Below, piece by piece: positions 39,161 through 52,778 of a stretch of DNA of 64,000 bases. How positions within the stretch are numbered: position 1 is the first letter of the stretch; each line of letters starts with the position of its first letter. The position numbers and the translations under genes were made by a program. The notes beneath the pieces are model-generated. The model did no database searches and was not told the origin of the DNA. It worked only from the letters and a program-made list of their open reading frames with translations. Source of the stretch: Oenanthe sinensis (Eukaryota > Streptophyta > Magnoliopsida > Apiales > Apiaceae); contig JAPMAC010000207.1 of NCBI GenBank assembly GCA_028671895.1, positions 9,362,001 through 9,426,000 of the forward strand. Reading direction: 5' to 3'.

Positions 39161-41662
39161 GACTCGTTTGAACATGGAAAAAACTTGAAAACTATTGTAG
39201 GACCATTCTTAGCTCTTTTGAACAAGAAAACAATTAGTAACAATTTGAGACTCATTCTTAATTCGTTCGAACATGAAAATAACTTGTCACTTCATTATTG
39301 ACTCGTTTGAACATGGAAACAAATTGAAAACTCTTCTAGGACCATTCTTAGCTCTTTTGAACAAGAAAACAAATCGTAACAATTTGAGACTCATTCTTTA
39401 CTCGTTCGAACTTGAAAATAACTTGTAACTTCATTATTGACTCGTTTGAACATGGAAACGACTTGTAAACTCTTCTAGGAGCATTCTTAGCTCTTTTGAA
39501 GAAAAAAACAAATCGTAACAATTTTAGGCTCATTCTTGACCCGTTCAAACTTGGAAACAACTTGTAGCTTCATTGTTGACTCGTTTGAACATGGAAACAA
39601 CTTGAAAACTCTTCTAGGACCATTCTTAGCTCTTTTGAACAAGAAAACAATTAGTAACAATTTGAGACTCATTCTTTACTCGTTCGAAGTTGAAAATAAC
39701 TTGTAACTTCATTATTGACTCGTTTGAACATGGAAACAACTTGTAAACTCTTCTAGGACCATTCTTAGCTCTTTTGAACAAGAAAATAAATCGTAACAAT
39801 TTGAGGCTCATTCTTGACTCGTTCGAACTTGGAAACAACTTGTAGCTTCATTGTTGACTCGTTTGAACATGGAAACAACTTGTAAACTCTTCTAGGACCA
39901 TTCTTAGCTCTTTTGAACAAGAAAATAAATCGTAACAATTTGAGGCTCATTCTTGACTCGTTCGAACTTGGAAACAACTTGTAGCTTCATTGTTGACTCG
40001 TTTGAACTTGGAAACAACTTGAAAACTCTTGTATGACCATTCTTAGTTCTTTTGAACAAGAAAACAATTAGTAACAATTTGAGACTCATTCTTTACTCGT
40101 TCGAACATGAAAATAACTTGTCACTTCATTATTGACTCGTTTGAACATGGAAACAACTTGTAAACTCTTCTAGGACCATTCTTAGCTCTTTTGAACAATA
40201 AAACAAATCGTAACAATTTGAGGCTCATTCTTGACTCGTTCGAACTTGGAAACAACTTGTAGCTTCATTGTTGACTCGTTTGAACTAGGAAACAACTTGA
40301 AAACTCTTGTATGACCATTCTTAGTTCTTTTGAACAGGAAAACAATTTGTAACAATTTGAGACTCATTCTTTACTTGTTCGAACTTGAAAATAACTTGTA
40401 ACTTCATTATTGACTCGTTTGAACATGGAAACAACTTGTAAACTCTTCTAGGACCATTCTTAGCTCTTTTGAACAAGAAAATAAATCGTAACAATTTGAG
40501 GCTTATTCTTGACTCGTTCGAACTTGGAAACAACTTGTAGCTTCATTGTTGACTCGTTTGAACTTGGAAACAACTTGAAAACTCTTGTATGACCATTCTT
40601 AGTTCTTTTGAACAAGAAAATAATTAGTAACAATTTGAGACTCATTCTTTACTCGTTCGAACTTGAAAATAACTTGTAACTTCATTATTGACTCGTTTGA
40701 ACATGAAAACAACTTGTAAACTCTTCTAGGACCATTCTTAGCTCTTTTGAACAAGAAAATAAATCGTAACAATTTGAGGCTCATTCTTGACTCGTTCGAA
40801 CTTGGAAACAACTTGTAGCTTCATTGTTGACTCGTTTGAACTAGGAAACAACTTGAAAACTCTTGTATGACCATTCTTAGTTCTTTTGAACAAGAAAACA
40901 ATTAGTAACAATTTGAGACTCATTCTTTACTCGTTCGAACATGAAAATAACTTGTCACTTCATTATTGACTCGTTTGAACATGGAAACAACATGTAAACT
41001 CTTGTAGGACCATTCTTAGCTCTTTTGAACAAGAAAATAAATCGTAACAATTTGAGGATCATTCTTGACTCGTTCGAACTTGGAAACAACTTGTAGCTTC
41101 ATTGTTGACTCGTTTGAACTTGGAAACAACTTGAAAACTCTTGTATGACCATTCTTAGTTCTTTTGAACAAGAAAACAATTAGTAACAATTTGAGACTCA
41201 TTCTTTACTTGTTCGAACTTGAAAATAACTTGTAACTTCATTATTGACTCGTTTGAACATGGAAACAACTTGTAAACTTTTCTAGGACCATTCTTAGCTC
41301 TTTTGAACAAAAAAATAAATCGTAACAATTTGAGGCTCATTCTTGACTCGTTCGAACTTGGAAACAACTTGTAGCTTCATTGTTGACTCGTTTGAACTAG
41401 GAAACAACTTGAAAACTCTTGTATGACCATTCTTAGTTCTTTTGAAAATGAAAACAATTAGTAACAATTTGAGACTCATTCTTTACTCGTTCGAACATGA
41501 AAATAACTTGTCACTTCATTATTGACTCGTTTGAACATGGAAACAACTTGTAAACTCTTCTAGGACCATTCTTAGCTCTTTTGAACAATAAAACAAATCG
41601 TAACAATTTGAGGCTTATTCTTGACTCGTTCGAACTTCGAAACAACTTGTAGCTTCATTGTT
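39161..41662 (+). repeat. Marker interval of 18 monomers
   Basis: 2,502 bp. Type II start with GAAGAAAAAAAC (about 39,500), then an A-A junction at about 39,861 (CATTGTTGACTCG leading to ACATGGAAACAAC), which supplies the extra phase switch needed for an even count. The rest is the right copy of segmental duplication 4. Confidence 0.84.
40010..41394 (+). repeat. Segmental duplication 4, right copy
   Basis: Counterpart of 29,718-31,102. It diverges at the right where GAACTAGG replaces GAACTTGG. There the copy jumps to a TTTTGAAAATG unit without the CT insertion, so one dimer including the insertion has been removed. Confidence 0.8.
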
Positions 41663-43425
41663 GACTCGTTTGAACATGGAAAAAACTTGAAAACTCTTGT
41701 AGGACCATTCTTAGCTCTTTTGAACAAGAAAACAATTAGTAACAATTTGAGACTCATTCTTAATTCGTTCGAACATGAAAATAACTTGTCACTTCATTAT
41801 TGACTCGTTTGAACATGGAAACAAATTGAAAACTCTTCTAGGACCATTCTTAGCTCTTTTGAACAAGAAAACAAATCGTAACAATTTGAGACTCATTCTT
41901 TACTCGTTCGAACTTGAAAATAACTTGTAACTTCATTATTGACTCGTTTGAACATGGAAACGACTTGTAAACTCTTCTAGGAGCATTCTTAGCTCTTTTG
42001 AACAAGAAAACAAATCGTAACAATTTTAGGCTCATTCTTGACCCGTTCAAACTTGGAAACAACTTGTAGCTTCATTGTTGACTCGTTTGAACATGGAAAC
42101 AACTTGAAAACTCTTGTAGGACCATTCTTAGCTCTTTTGAACAAGAAAACAATTAGTAACAATTTGAGACTCATTCTTTACTCGTTCGAAGTTGAAAATA
42201 ACTTGTAACTTCATTATTGACTCATTTGAATATGGAAACAACATGTAAACTCTTGTAGGACCATTCTTAGCTCTTTTGAACAAGAAAATAAATCTTAACA
42301 ATTTGAGGCTCATTCTTGACTCGTTCGAACTTGGAAACAACTTGTAGCTTCATTGTTGACTCGTTTGAACTTGGAAACAACTTGAAAACTCTTGTATGAC
42401 CATTCTTAGTTCTTTTGAACAAGAAAACAATTAGTAACAATTTGAGACTCATTCTTTACTCGTTCGAAGTTGAAAATAACTTGTAACTTCATTATTGACT
42501 CATTTGAACATGGAAACAACATGTAAACTCTTGTAGGACCATTCTTAGCTTTTTTGAACAAGAAAATAAATCGTAACAATTTGAGGCTCATTCTTGACTC
42601 GTTCGAACTTGGAAACAACTTGTAGCTTCATTGTTGACTCGTTTGAACTTGGAAACAACTTGAAAACTCTTGTATGACCATTCTTAGTTCTTTTGAATAA
42701 GAAAACAATTTGTAACAATTTGAGACTCATTCTTTACTTGTTCGAACTTGAAAATAACTTGTAACTTCATTATTGACTCGTTTGAACATGGAAACAACTT
42801 GTAAACTCTTCTAGGACCATTCTTAGCTCTTTTGAACAAGAAAATAAATCGTAACAATTTGAGGCTCATTCTTGACTCGTTCGAACTTGGAAACAACTTG
42901 TAGCTTCATTGTTGACTCGTTTGAACTTGGAAACAACTTGAAAACTCTTGTATGACCATTCTTAGTTCTTTTGAACAAGAAAATAATTAGTAACAATTTG
43001 AGACTCATTCTTTACTCGTTCGAACTTGAAAATAACTTGTAACTTCATTATTGACTCGTTTGAACATGGAAACAACTTGTAAACTCTTCTAGGACCATTC
43101 TTAGCTCTTTTGAACAAGAAAATAAATCGTAACAATTTGAGGCTCATTCTTGACTCGTTCGAACTTGGAAACAACTTGTAGCTTCATTGTTGACTCGTTT
43201 GAACTAGGAAACAACTTGAAAACTCTTGTATGACCATTCTTAGTTCTTTTGAAAAAGAAAACAATTAGTGACAATTTGAGACTCATTCTTTACTCGTTCG
43301 AACATGAAAATAACTTGTCACTTCATTATTGACTCGTTTGAACATGGAAACAACTTGTAAACTCTTCTAGGACCATTCTTAGCTCTTTTGAACAATAAAA
43401 CAAATCGTAACAATTTGAGGCTTAT

Positions 43426-43432
43426 TCCAGAC
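43426..43432 (+). other. Private substitution cluster in one A unit
   Basis: GGCTTATTCCAGACTCG replaces GGCTTATTCTTGACTCG, two adjacent changes found nowhere else that I saw. It can serve as a unique anchor in an otherwise repetitive region. Confidence 0.75.
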
Positions 43433-44025
43433 TCGTTCGAATTTGGAAACAACTTGTAGCTTCATTGTTGACTCGTTTGAACTTGGAAACAACTTGAAAA
43501 CTCTTGTATGACCATTCTTAGTTCTTTTGAACAAGAAAACAACTAGTAACAATTTGAGACTCATTCTTTACTCGTTCGAACTTGAAAATAACTTGTAACT
43601 TCATTATTGACTCGTTTGAACATGGAAACAACATGTAAACTCTTGTAGGACCATTCTTAGCTCTTTTGAACAAGAAAATAAATCGTAACAATTTGAGGCT
43701 CATTCTTGACTCGTTCGAACTTGGAAACAAGTTGTAGCTTCATTGTTGACTCGTTTGAACTTGGAAACAACTTGAAAACTCTTGTATGACCATTCTTAGT
43801 TCTTTTGAACAAGTAAACAATTAGTAACAATTTGAGACTCATTCTTTACTCGTTCGAACTTGAAAATAACTTGTAACTTCATTATTGACTCGTTTAAACA
43901 TGGAAACAACTTGTAAACTCTTCTAGGACCATTCTTAGCTCTTTTGAACAAGAAAATAAATCGTAACAATTTGAGGCTCATTCTTGACTCGTTCGAACTT
44001 CGAAACAACTTGTAGCTTCATTGTT

Positions 44026-44164
44026 GACTCGTTTGAACATGGAAAAAACTTGAAAACTCTTCTAGGACCATTCTTAGCTCTTTTGAACAAGAAAACAAAT
44101 CGTAACAATTTGAAGCTTATTCTTGACTCGTTCGAATTTGGAAACAACTTGTAGCTTCATTGTT
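44026..44164 (+). repeat. Decayed or recombinant B-prime monomer
   Basis: Has the GGAAAAAACTTG mark of B-prime but then CTTCTAGG, CAAATCG, GAAGC and GAATTTGG, so it is an exchange between B-prime subunit 1 and an A-type body. The following GGTAACGACTTG unit recurs near 60,850, 63,355 and 63,910. Confidence 0.8.
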
Positions 44165-45179
44165 GACTCGTTTGAACATGGTAACGACTTGAAAACTCTT
44201 GTAGGACCATTTTTAGCTCTTTTGAACAAGAAAACAACTAGTAACAATTTGAGACTCATTCTTTACTCGTTCGAACTTGAAAATAACTTGTAACTTCATT
44301 ATTGACTCGTTTGAACATGGAAACGACTTGTAAACTCTTCTAGGAGCATTCTTAGCTCTTTTGAACAAGAAAACAAATCGTAACAATTTTAGGCTCATTC
44401 TTGACCCGTTCAAACTTGGAAACAACTTGTAGCTTCATTGTTGACTCGTTTGAACATGGAAACAACTTGAAAACTCTTGTAGGACCATTGTTAGCTCTTT
44501 TGAACAAGAAAACAATTAGTAACAATTTGAGACTCATTCTTTACTCGTTCGAAGTTGAAAATAACTTGTAACTTCATTATTGACTCATTTGAACATGGAA
44601 ACAACATGTAAACTCTTGTAGGACCATTCTTAGCTCTTTTGAACAAGAAAATAAATCGTAACAATTTGAGGCTCATTCTTGACTCGTTCGAACTTGGAAA
44701 CAACTTGTAGCTTCATTGTTGACTCGTTTGAACTTGGAAACAACTTGAAAACTCTTGTATGACCATTCTTAGTTCTTTTGAACAAGAAAACAATTAGTAA
44801 CAATTTGAGACTCATTCTTTACTCGTTCGAAGTTGAAAATAACTTGTAACTTCATTATTGACTCATTTGAACATGGAAACAACATGTAAACTCTTGTAGG
44901 ACCATTCTTAGCTCTTTTGAACAAGAAAATAAATCGTAACAATTTGAGGCTCATTCTTGACTCGTTCGAACTTGGAAACAACTTGTAGCTTCATTGTTGA
45001 CTCGTTTGAATTTGGAAACAACTTGAAAACTCTTGTATGACCATTCTTAGTTCTTTTGAACAAGAAAACAATTTGTAACAATTTGAGACTCATTCTTTAC
45101 TTGTTCGAACTTGAAAATAACTTGTAACTTCATTATTGACTCGTTTGAACATGGAAACAACTTGTAAACTCTTCTAGGA

Positions 45180-45960
45180 CCATTCTTAGCTCTTTTGAAC
45201 AAGAAAACAAATCGTAACAATTTTAGGCTCATTCTTGGCCCGTTCAAACTTGGAAACAACTTGTAGCTTCATTGTTGACTCGTTTGAACATGGAAACAAC
45301 TTGAAAACTCTTGTAGGACCATTGTTAGCTCTTTTGAACAAGAAAATAAATCGTAACAATTTGAGACTCATTCTTGACGCGTTCGAACTTGGAAACAACT
45401 TGTAGCTTCATTGTTGACTCGTTTGAACTTGGAAACAACTTGAAAACTCTTGTATGACCATTCTTAGTTCTTTTGAACAAGAAAACAATTAGTAACAATT
45501 TGAGACTCATTCTTGACTCGTTCGAACTTCGAAACAACTTGTAGCTTCATTGTTGACTCGTTTGAACTTGGAAACAACTTGAAAACTCTTGTATGACCAT
45601 TCTTAGTTCTTTTGAACAAGAAAATAATTAGTAACAATTTGAGACTCATTCTTGACTCGTTCGAAGTTGAAAATAACTTGTAACTTCATTATTGACTCAT
45701 TTGAACATGGAAACAACATGTAAACTCTTGTAGGACCATTCTTAGCTCTTTTGAACAAGAAAATAAATCGTAACAATTTGAGGCTCATTCTTGACTCGTT
45801 CGAACTTGGAAACAACTTGTAGCTTCATTGTTGACTCGTTTGAACTTGGAAACAACTTGAAAACTCTTGTATGACCATTCTTAGTTCTTTTGAACAAGAA
45901 AACAATTAGTAACAATTTGAGACTCATTCTTGACTCGTTCGAACTTCGAAACAACTTGTA
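45180..45960 (+). repeat. Mosaic patch of hybrid monomers
   Basis: Successive units switch type inside the monomer: AATTTTAGGC with GGCCCG, then AAATCG with GAGACTC and GACGCG, then repeated B starts ending in GACTCGTTCGAACTTCGAAAC. Ordinary A/B alternation is lost for about five units and resumes at the marker at 45,972. Confidence 0.8.
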
Positions 45961-45971
45961 GCTTCATTGTT

Positions 45972-46944
45972 GACTCGTTTGAACATGGAAAAAACTTGAA
46001 AACTCTTGTAGGACCATTCTTAGCTCTTTTGAACAAGAAAACAATTAGTAACAATTTGAGACTCATTCTTAATTCGTTCGAACATGAAAATAACTTGTCA
46101 CTTCATTATTGACTCGTTTGAACATGGAAACAAATTGAAAACTCTTCTAGGACCATTCTTAGCTCTTTTGAACAAGAAAACAAATCGTAACAATTTGAGA
46201 CTCATTCTTTACTCGTTCGAACTTGAAAATAACTTGTAACTTCATTATTGACTCGTTTGAATATGGAAACGACTTGTAAACTCTTCTAGGACCATTCTTA
46301 GCTCTTTTGAACAAGAAAACAAATCGTAACAATTTGAGGCTCATTCTTGACCCGTTCGAACTTGGAAACAACTTGTAGCTTCATTGTTGACTCGTTTGAA
46401 CTTGGAAACAACTTGAAAACTCTTGTATGACCATTCTTAGTTCTTTTGAACAAGAAAACAATTAGTAACAATTTGAGACTCATTCTTTACTCGTTCGAAC
46501 TTCGAAACAACTTGTAGCTTCATTGTTGACTCGTTTGAACTTGGAAACAACTTGAAAACTCTTGTATGACCATTCTTAGTTCTTTTGAACAAGAAAACAA
46601 TTAGTAACAATTTGAGACTCATTCTTTACTCGTTCGAAGTTGAAAATAACTTGTAACTTCATTATTGACTCATTTGAACATGGAAACAACATGTAAACTC
46701 TTGTAGGACCATTCTTAGCTCTTTTGAACAAGAAAATAAATCGTAACAATTTGAGGCTCATTCTTGACTCGTTCGAACTTGGAAACAACTTGTAGCTTCA
46801 TTGTTGACTCGTTTGAACTTGGAAACAACTTGAAAACTCTTGTATGACCATTCTTAGTTCTTTTGAACAAGAAAACAATTAGTAACAATTTGAGACTCAT
46901 TCTTGACTCGTTCGAACTTCGAAACAACTTGTAGCTTCATTGTT
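45972..46944 (+). repeat. 7-monomer unit, right-region type (copy 1)
   Basis: 973 bp. After the marker come GAATATGGAAACGAC, GACCCGTTCGAAC, then a B-B junction with TACTCGTTCGAACTTCGAAAC, and GTTCGAAGTTG. It is repeated at 48,194 at an offset of 2,222 bp with identical translations in every frame compared. Confidence 0.87.
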
Positions 46945-48193
46945 GACTCGTTTGAACATGGAAAAAACTTGAAAACTCTTGTAGGACCATTCTTAGCTCT
47001 TTTGAACAAGAAAACAATTAGTAACAATTTGAGACTCATTCTTAATTCGTTCGAACATGAAAATAACTTGTCACTTCATTATTGACTCGTTTGAACATGG
47101 AAACAAATTGAAAACTCTTCTAGGACCATTCTTAGCTCTTTTGAACAAGAAAACAAATCGTAACAATTTGAGACTCATTCTTTACTCGTTCGAACTTGAA
47201 AATAACTTGTAACTTCATTATTGACTCGTTTGAATATGGAAACGACTTGTAAACTCTTCTAGGACCATTCTTAGCTCTTTTGAACAAGAAAACAAATCGT
47301 AACAATTTGAGGCTCATTCTTGACCCGTTCGAACTTGGAAACAACTTGTAGCTTCATTGTTGACTCGTTTGAACTTGGAAACAACTTGAAAACTCTTGTA
47401 TGACCATTCTTAGTTCTTTTGAACAAGAAAACAATTAGTAACAATTTGAGACTCATTCTTTACTTGTTCGAACTTGAAAATAACTTGTAACTTCATTATT
47501 GACTCGTTTGAACATGGAAACAACTTGTAAACTTTTCTAGGACCATTCTTAGCTCTTTTGAACAAAAAAATAAATCGTAACAATTTGAGGCTCATTCTTG
47601 ACTCGTTCGAACTTGGAAACAACTTGTAGCTTCATTGTTGACTCGTTTGAACTTGGAAACAACTTGAAAACTCTTGTATGACCATTCTTAGTTCTTTTGA
47701 ACAAGAAAACAATTAGTAACAATTTGAGACTCATTCTTTACTCGTTCGAACTTGAAAATAACTTGTAACTTCATTATTGACTCGTTTGAACATGGAAACA
47801 ACTTGTAAACTCTTGTAGGACCATTCTTAGCTCTTTTGAACAAGAAAATAAATCGTAACAATTTGAGGCTCATTCTTGACTCGTTCGAACTTGGAAACAA
47901 CTTGTAGCTTCATTGTTGACTCGTTTGAACTTGGAAACAACTTGAAAACTCTTGTATGACCATTCTTAGTTCTTTTGAACAAGAAAACTTAGTAACAATT
48001 TGAGACTCATTCTTTACTCGTTCGAACTTTAAAATAACTTGTAACTTCATTATTGACTCGTTTGAACATGGAAACAACTTGTAAAATCTTCTAGGACCAT
48101 TCTTAGCTCTTTTGAACAAGAAAATAAATCGTAACAATTTGAGGCTCATTCTTGACTCGTTCGAACTTCGAAACAACTTGTAGCTTCATTGTT
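46945..48193 (+). repeat. 9-monomer unit (-2 bp)
   Basis: 1,249 bp. The first units equal those of the neighbouring 7-mers, then come ACTTGTTCG, AACAAAAAAATAAATCG and a B unit with the 2-bp deletion. GTAAAATCTTC (about 48,083) is private. Confidence 0.86.
47981..47993 (+). other. 2-bp deletion, copy 1
   Basis: AAGAAAACTTAGTAAC replaces AAGAAAACAATTAGTAAC. The same unit carries GAACTTTAAAATAAC. It gives an 88-codon minus-strand frame (47,910-48,176) by frame change. Confidence 0.9.
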
Positions 48194-49166
48194 GACTCGT
48201 TTGAACATGGAAAAAACTTGAAAACTCTTGTAGGACCATTCTTAGCTCTTTTGAACAAGAAAACAATTAGTAACAATTTGAGACTCATTCTTAATTCGTT
48301 CGAACATGAAAATAACTTGTCACTTCATTATTGACTCGTTTGAACATGGAAACAAATTGAAAACTCTTCTAGGACCATTCTTAGCTCTTTTGAACAAGAA
48401 AACAAATCGTAACAATTTGAGACTCATTCTTTACTCGTTCGAACTTGAAAATAACTTGTAACTTCATTATTGACTCGTTTGAATATGGAAACGACTTGTA
48501 AACTCTTCTAGGACCATTCTTAGCTCTTTTGAACAAGAAAACAAATCGTAACAATTTGAGGCTCATTCTTGACCCGTTCGAACTTGGAAACAACTTGTAG
48601 CTTCATTGTTGACTCGTTTGAACTTGGAAACAACTTGAAAACTCTTGTATGACCATTCTTAGTTCTTTTGAACAAGAAAACAATTAGTAACAATTTGAGA
48701 CTCATTCTTTACTCGTTCGAACTTCGAAACAACTTGTAGCTTCATTGTTGACTCGTTTGAACTTGGAAACAACTTGAAAACTCTTGTATGACCATTCTTA
48801 GTTCTTTTGAACAAGAAAACAATTAGTAACAATTTGAGACTCATTCTTTACTCGTTCGAAGTTGAAAATAACTTGTAACTTCATTATTGACTCATTTGAA
48901 CATGGAAACAACATGTAAACTCTTGTAGGACCATTCTTAGCTCTTTTGAACAAGAAAATAAATCGTAACAATTTGAGGCTCATTCTTGACTCGTTCGAAC
49001 TTGGAAACAACTTGTAGCTTCATTGTTGACTCGTTTGAACTTGGAAACAACTTGAAAACTCTTGTATGACCATTCTTAGTTCTTTTGAACAAGAAAACAA
49101 TTAGTAACAATTTGAGACTCATTCTTGACTCGTTCGAACTTCGAAACAACTTGTAGCTTCATTGTT
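48194..49166 (+). repeat. 7-monomer unit, right-region type (copy 2)
   Basis: Same composition as 45,972-46,944. The pair 7-mer + 9-mer (2,222 bp) is therefore the larger repeated block here. Confidence 0.87.
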
Positions 49167-50137
49167 GACTCGTTTGAACATGGAAAAAACTTGAAAACTC
49201 TTGTAGGACCATTCTTAGCTCTTTTGAACAAGAAAACAATTAGTAACAATTTGAGACTCATTCTTAATTCGTTCGAACATGAAAATAACTTGTCACTTCA
49301 TTATTGACTCGTTTGAACATGGAAACAAATTGAAAACTCTTCTAGGACCATTCTTAGCTCTTTTGAACAAGAAAACAAATCGTAACAATTTGAGACTCAT
49401 TCTTTACTCGTTCGAACTTGAAAATAACTTGTAACTTCATTATTGACTCGTTTGAATATGGAAACGACTTGTAAACTCTTCTAGGACCATTCTTAGCTCT
49501 TTTGAACAAGAAAACAAATCATAACAATTTGAGGCTCATTCTTGACCCGTTCGAACTTGGAAACAACTTGTAGCTTCATTGTTGACTCGTTTGAACTTGG
49601 AAACAACTTGAAAACTCTTGTATGACCATTCTTAGTTCTTTTGAACAAGAAAACAATTAGTAACAATTTGAGACTCATTCTTTACTTGTTCGAACTTGAA
49701 AATAACTTGTAACTTCATTATTGACTCGTTTGAACATGGAAACAACTTGTAAACTTTTCTAGGACCATTCTTAGCTCTTTTGAACAAAAAAATAAATCGT
49801 AACAATTTGAGGCTCATTCTTGACTCGTTCGAACTTGGAAACAACTTGTAGCTTCATTGTTGACTCGTTTGAACTTGGAAACAACTTGAAAACTCTTGTA
49901 TGACCATTCTTAGTTCTTTTGAACAAGAAAACTTAGTAACAATTTGAGACTCATTCTTTACTCGTTCGAACTTTAAAATAACTTGTAACTTCATTATTGA
50001 CTCGTTTGAACATGGAAACAACTTGTAAACTCTTCTAGGACCATTCTTAGCTCTTTTGAACAAGAAAATAAATCGTAACAATTTGAGGCTCATTCTTGAC
50101 TCGTTCGAACTTGGAAACAACTTGTAGCTTCATTGTT
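49167..50137 (+). repeat. 7-monomer unit (-2 bp), shortened form of the 9-mer
   Basis: 971 bp. It matches the 46,945 9-mer but lacks two monomers before the deletion-bearing unit. AATCATAAC (about 49,519) is a private CG-to-CA change. Confidence 0.86.
49927..49939 (+). other. 2-bp deletion, copy 2
   Basis: Same AAAACTTAGTAAC deletion with the linked GAACTTTAAAATAAC, showing descent from the copy at about 47,988. Confidence 0.9.
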
Positions 50138-51388
50138 GACTCGTTTGAACATGGAAAAAACTTGAAAACTCTTGTAGGACCATTCTTAGCTCTTTTGAAC
50201 AAGAAAACAATTAGTAACAATTTGAGACTCATTCTTAATTCGTTCGAACATGAAAATAACTTGTCACTTCATTATTGACTCGTTTGAACATGGAAACAAA
50301 TTGAAAACTCTTCTAAGACCATTCTTAGCTCTTTTGAACAAGAAAACAAATCGTAACAATTTGAGACTCATTCTTTACTCGTTCGAACTTGAAAATAACT
50401 TGTAACTTCATTATTGACTCGTTTGAATATGGAAACGACTTGTAAACTTTTCTAGGACCATTCTTAGCTCTTTTGAACAAGAAAACAAATCGTAACAATT
50501 TGAGGCTCATTCTTGACCCGTTCAAACTTGGAAACAACTTGTAGCTTCATTGTTGACTCGTTTGAACATGGAAATAACTTGAAAACTCTTGTAGGACCAT
50601 TCTTAGCTCTTTTGAACAAGAAAACAATTAGTACCAATTTGAGACTCATTCTTTACTCGTTCGAAGTTGAAAATAACTTGTAACTTCATTATTGACTCAT
50701 TTGAACATGGAAACAACATGTAAACTCTTGTAGGACCATTCTTCGTTCTTTTGAACAAGAAAATAAATCGTAACAATTTGAGGCTCATTCTTGACTCGTT
50801 CGAACTTGGAAACAACTTGTAGCTTCATTGTTGACTCGTTTGAACTTGGAAACAACTTGAAAACTCTTGTATGACCATTCTTAGTTCTTTTGAACAAGAA
50901 AACAATTAGTAACAATTTGAGACTCATTCTTTACTCGTTCGAACTTGAAAATAACTTGTAACTTCATTATTGACCCGTTTGAACATGGAAACAACTTGTA
51001 AACTTTTCTAGGACCATTCTTACCTCTTTTGAACAAAAAAATAAATCGTAACAATTTGAGGCTCATTCTTGACTCGTTCGAACTTGGAAACAACTTGTAG
51101 CTTCATTGTTGACTCGTTTGAACTTGGAAACAACTTGAAAACTCTTGTATGACCATTCTTAGTTCTTTTGAACAAGAAAACAATTAGTAACAATTTGAGA
51201 CTCATTCTTTACTCGTTCGAACTTGAAAATAACTTGTAACTTCATTATTGACTCGTTTGAACATGGAAACAACTTGTAAACTCTTCTAGGACCATTCTTA
51301 GCTCTTTTGAACAAGAAAATAAATCGTAACAATTTGAGGCTCATTCTTGACTCGTTCGAACTTCGAAATAACTTGTAGCTTCATTGTT
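50138..51388 (+). repeat. 9-monomer unit
   Basis: 1,251 bp. It carries TTCTAAGACC, GTACCAATTTG, ATTCTTCGTTC, GACCCGTTTGAAC and TTACCTCTTTTG. The last two recur at about 52.2 and 55.7 kb. Confidence 0.85.
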
Positions 51389-52639
51389 GACTCGTTTGAA
51401 CATGGAAAAAACTTGAAAACTCTTGTAGGACCATTCTTAGCTCTTTTGAACAAGAAAACAATTAGTAACAATTTGATACTCATTCTTAATTCGTTCGAAC
51501 ATGAAAATAACTTGTCACTTCATTATTGACTCGTTTGAACATGGAAACAACTTGAAAACTCTTGTAGGACCATTCTTAGCTCTTTTGAACAAGAAAACAA
51601 ATCGTAACAATTTGAGACTCATTCTTTACTCGTTCGAACTTGAAAATAACTTGTAACTTCATTATTGACTCGTTTGAACATGGAAACGACTTGTAAACTC
51701 TTCTAGGAGCATTCTTAGCTCTTTTGAACAAGAAAACAAATCGTAACAATTTTAGGCTCATTCTTGACTCGTTCGAACTTGAAAATAACTTGTAACTTCA
51801 TTTTTGACTCGTTTGAATATGGAAACAACTTGAAAACTCTTGTAGGACCATTCTTAGCTCTTTTGAACAAGAAAACAATTAGTAACAATTTGAGGCTCAT
51901 TCTTGACCCGTTCGAACTTGGAAACAACTTGTAGCTTCATTGTTGACTCGTTTGAACTTGGAAACAACTTGAAAACTCTTGTATGACCATTCTTAGTTCT
52001 TTTGAACAAGAGAACAATTAGTAACAATTTGAGACTCATTCTTTACTCGTTCGAACTTCGAAACAACTTGTAGCTTCATTGTTGACTCGTTTGAACTTGG
52101 AAACAACTTGAAAACTCTTGTATGACCATTCTTAGTTCTTTTGAACAAGAAAACAATTAGTAACAATTTGAGACTCATTCTTTACTTGTTCGAACTTGAA
52201 AATAACTTGTAACTTCATTATTGACCCGTTTGAACATGGAAACAACTTGTAAACTTTTCTAGGACCATTCTTACCTCTTTTGAACAAAAAAATAAATCGT
52301 AACAATTTGAGGCTCATTCTTGACTCGTTCGAACTTGGAAACAACTTGTAGCTTCATTGTTGACTCGTTTGAACTTGGAAACAACTTGAAAACTCTTGTA
52401 TGACCATTCTTAGTTCTTTTGAACAAGAAAACAATTAGTAACAATTTGAGACTCATTCTTTACTCGTTCGAACTTGAAAATAACTTGTAACTTCATTATT
52501 GACTCGTTTGAAAATGGAAACAACTTGTAAACTCTTCTAGGACCATTCTTAGCTCTTTTGAACAAGAAAATAAATCGTAACAATTTGAGGCTCATTCTTG
52601 ACTCGTTCGAACTTCGAAATAACTTGTAGCTTCATTGTT

Positions 52640-52778
52640 GACTCGTTTGAACATGGAAAAAACTTGAAAACTCTTGTAGGACCATTCTTAGCTCTTTTGA
52701 ACAAGAAAACAATTAGTAACAATTTGAGACTCATTCTTTACTCGTTCGAACTTGAAAATAACTTGTAACTTCATTATT
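52640..52778 (+). repeat. B-prime monomer with an ordinary B end
   Basis: Subunit 1 has GGAAAAAACTTG and TGTAGGACC, but subunit 3 is TACTCGTTCGAACTTGAAA rather than AATTCG...CTTGTCAC, and no separate hybrid follows. It marks the left join of segmental duplication 5. Confidence 0.8.

Larger units (their letters stand above)
41663..45971 (+). repeat. Marker interval of 31 monomers, longest in the window
   Basis: 4,309 bp. The first 10 or so units match 31,838-32,900, the middle matches 37,680-38,300, and the end from about 43.9 kb is a patchwork of hybrid units. It contains a decayed marker at 44,026. Confidence 0.82.
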
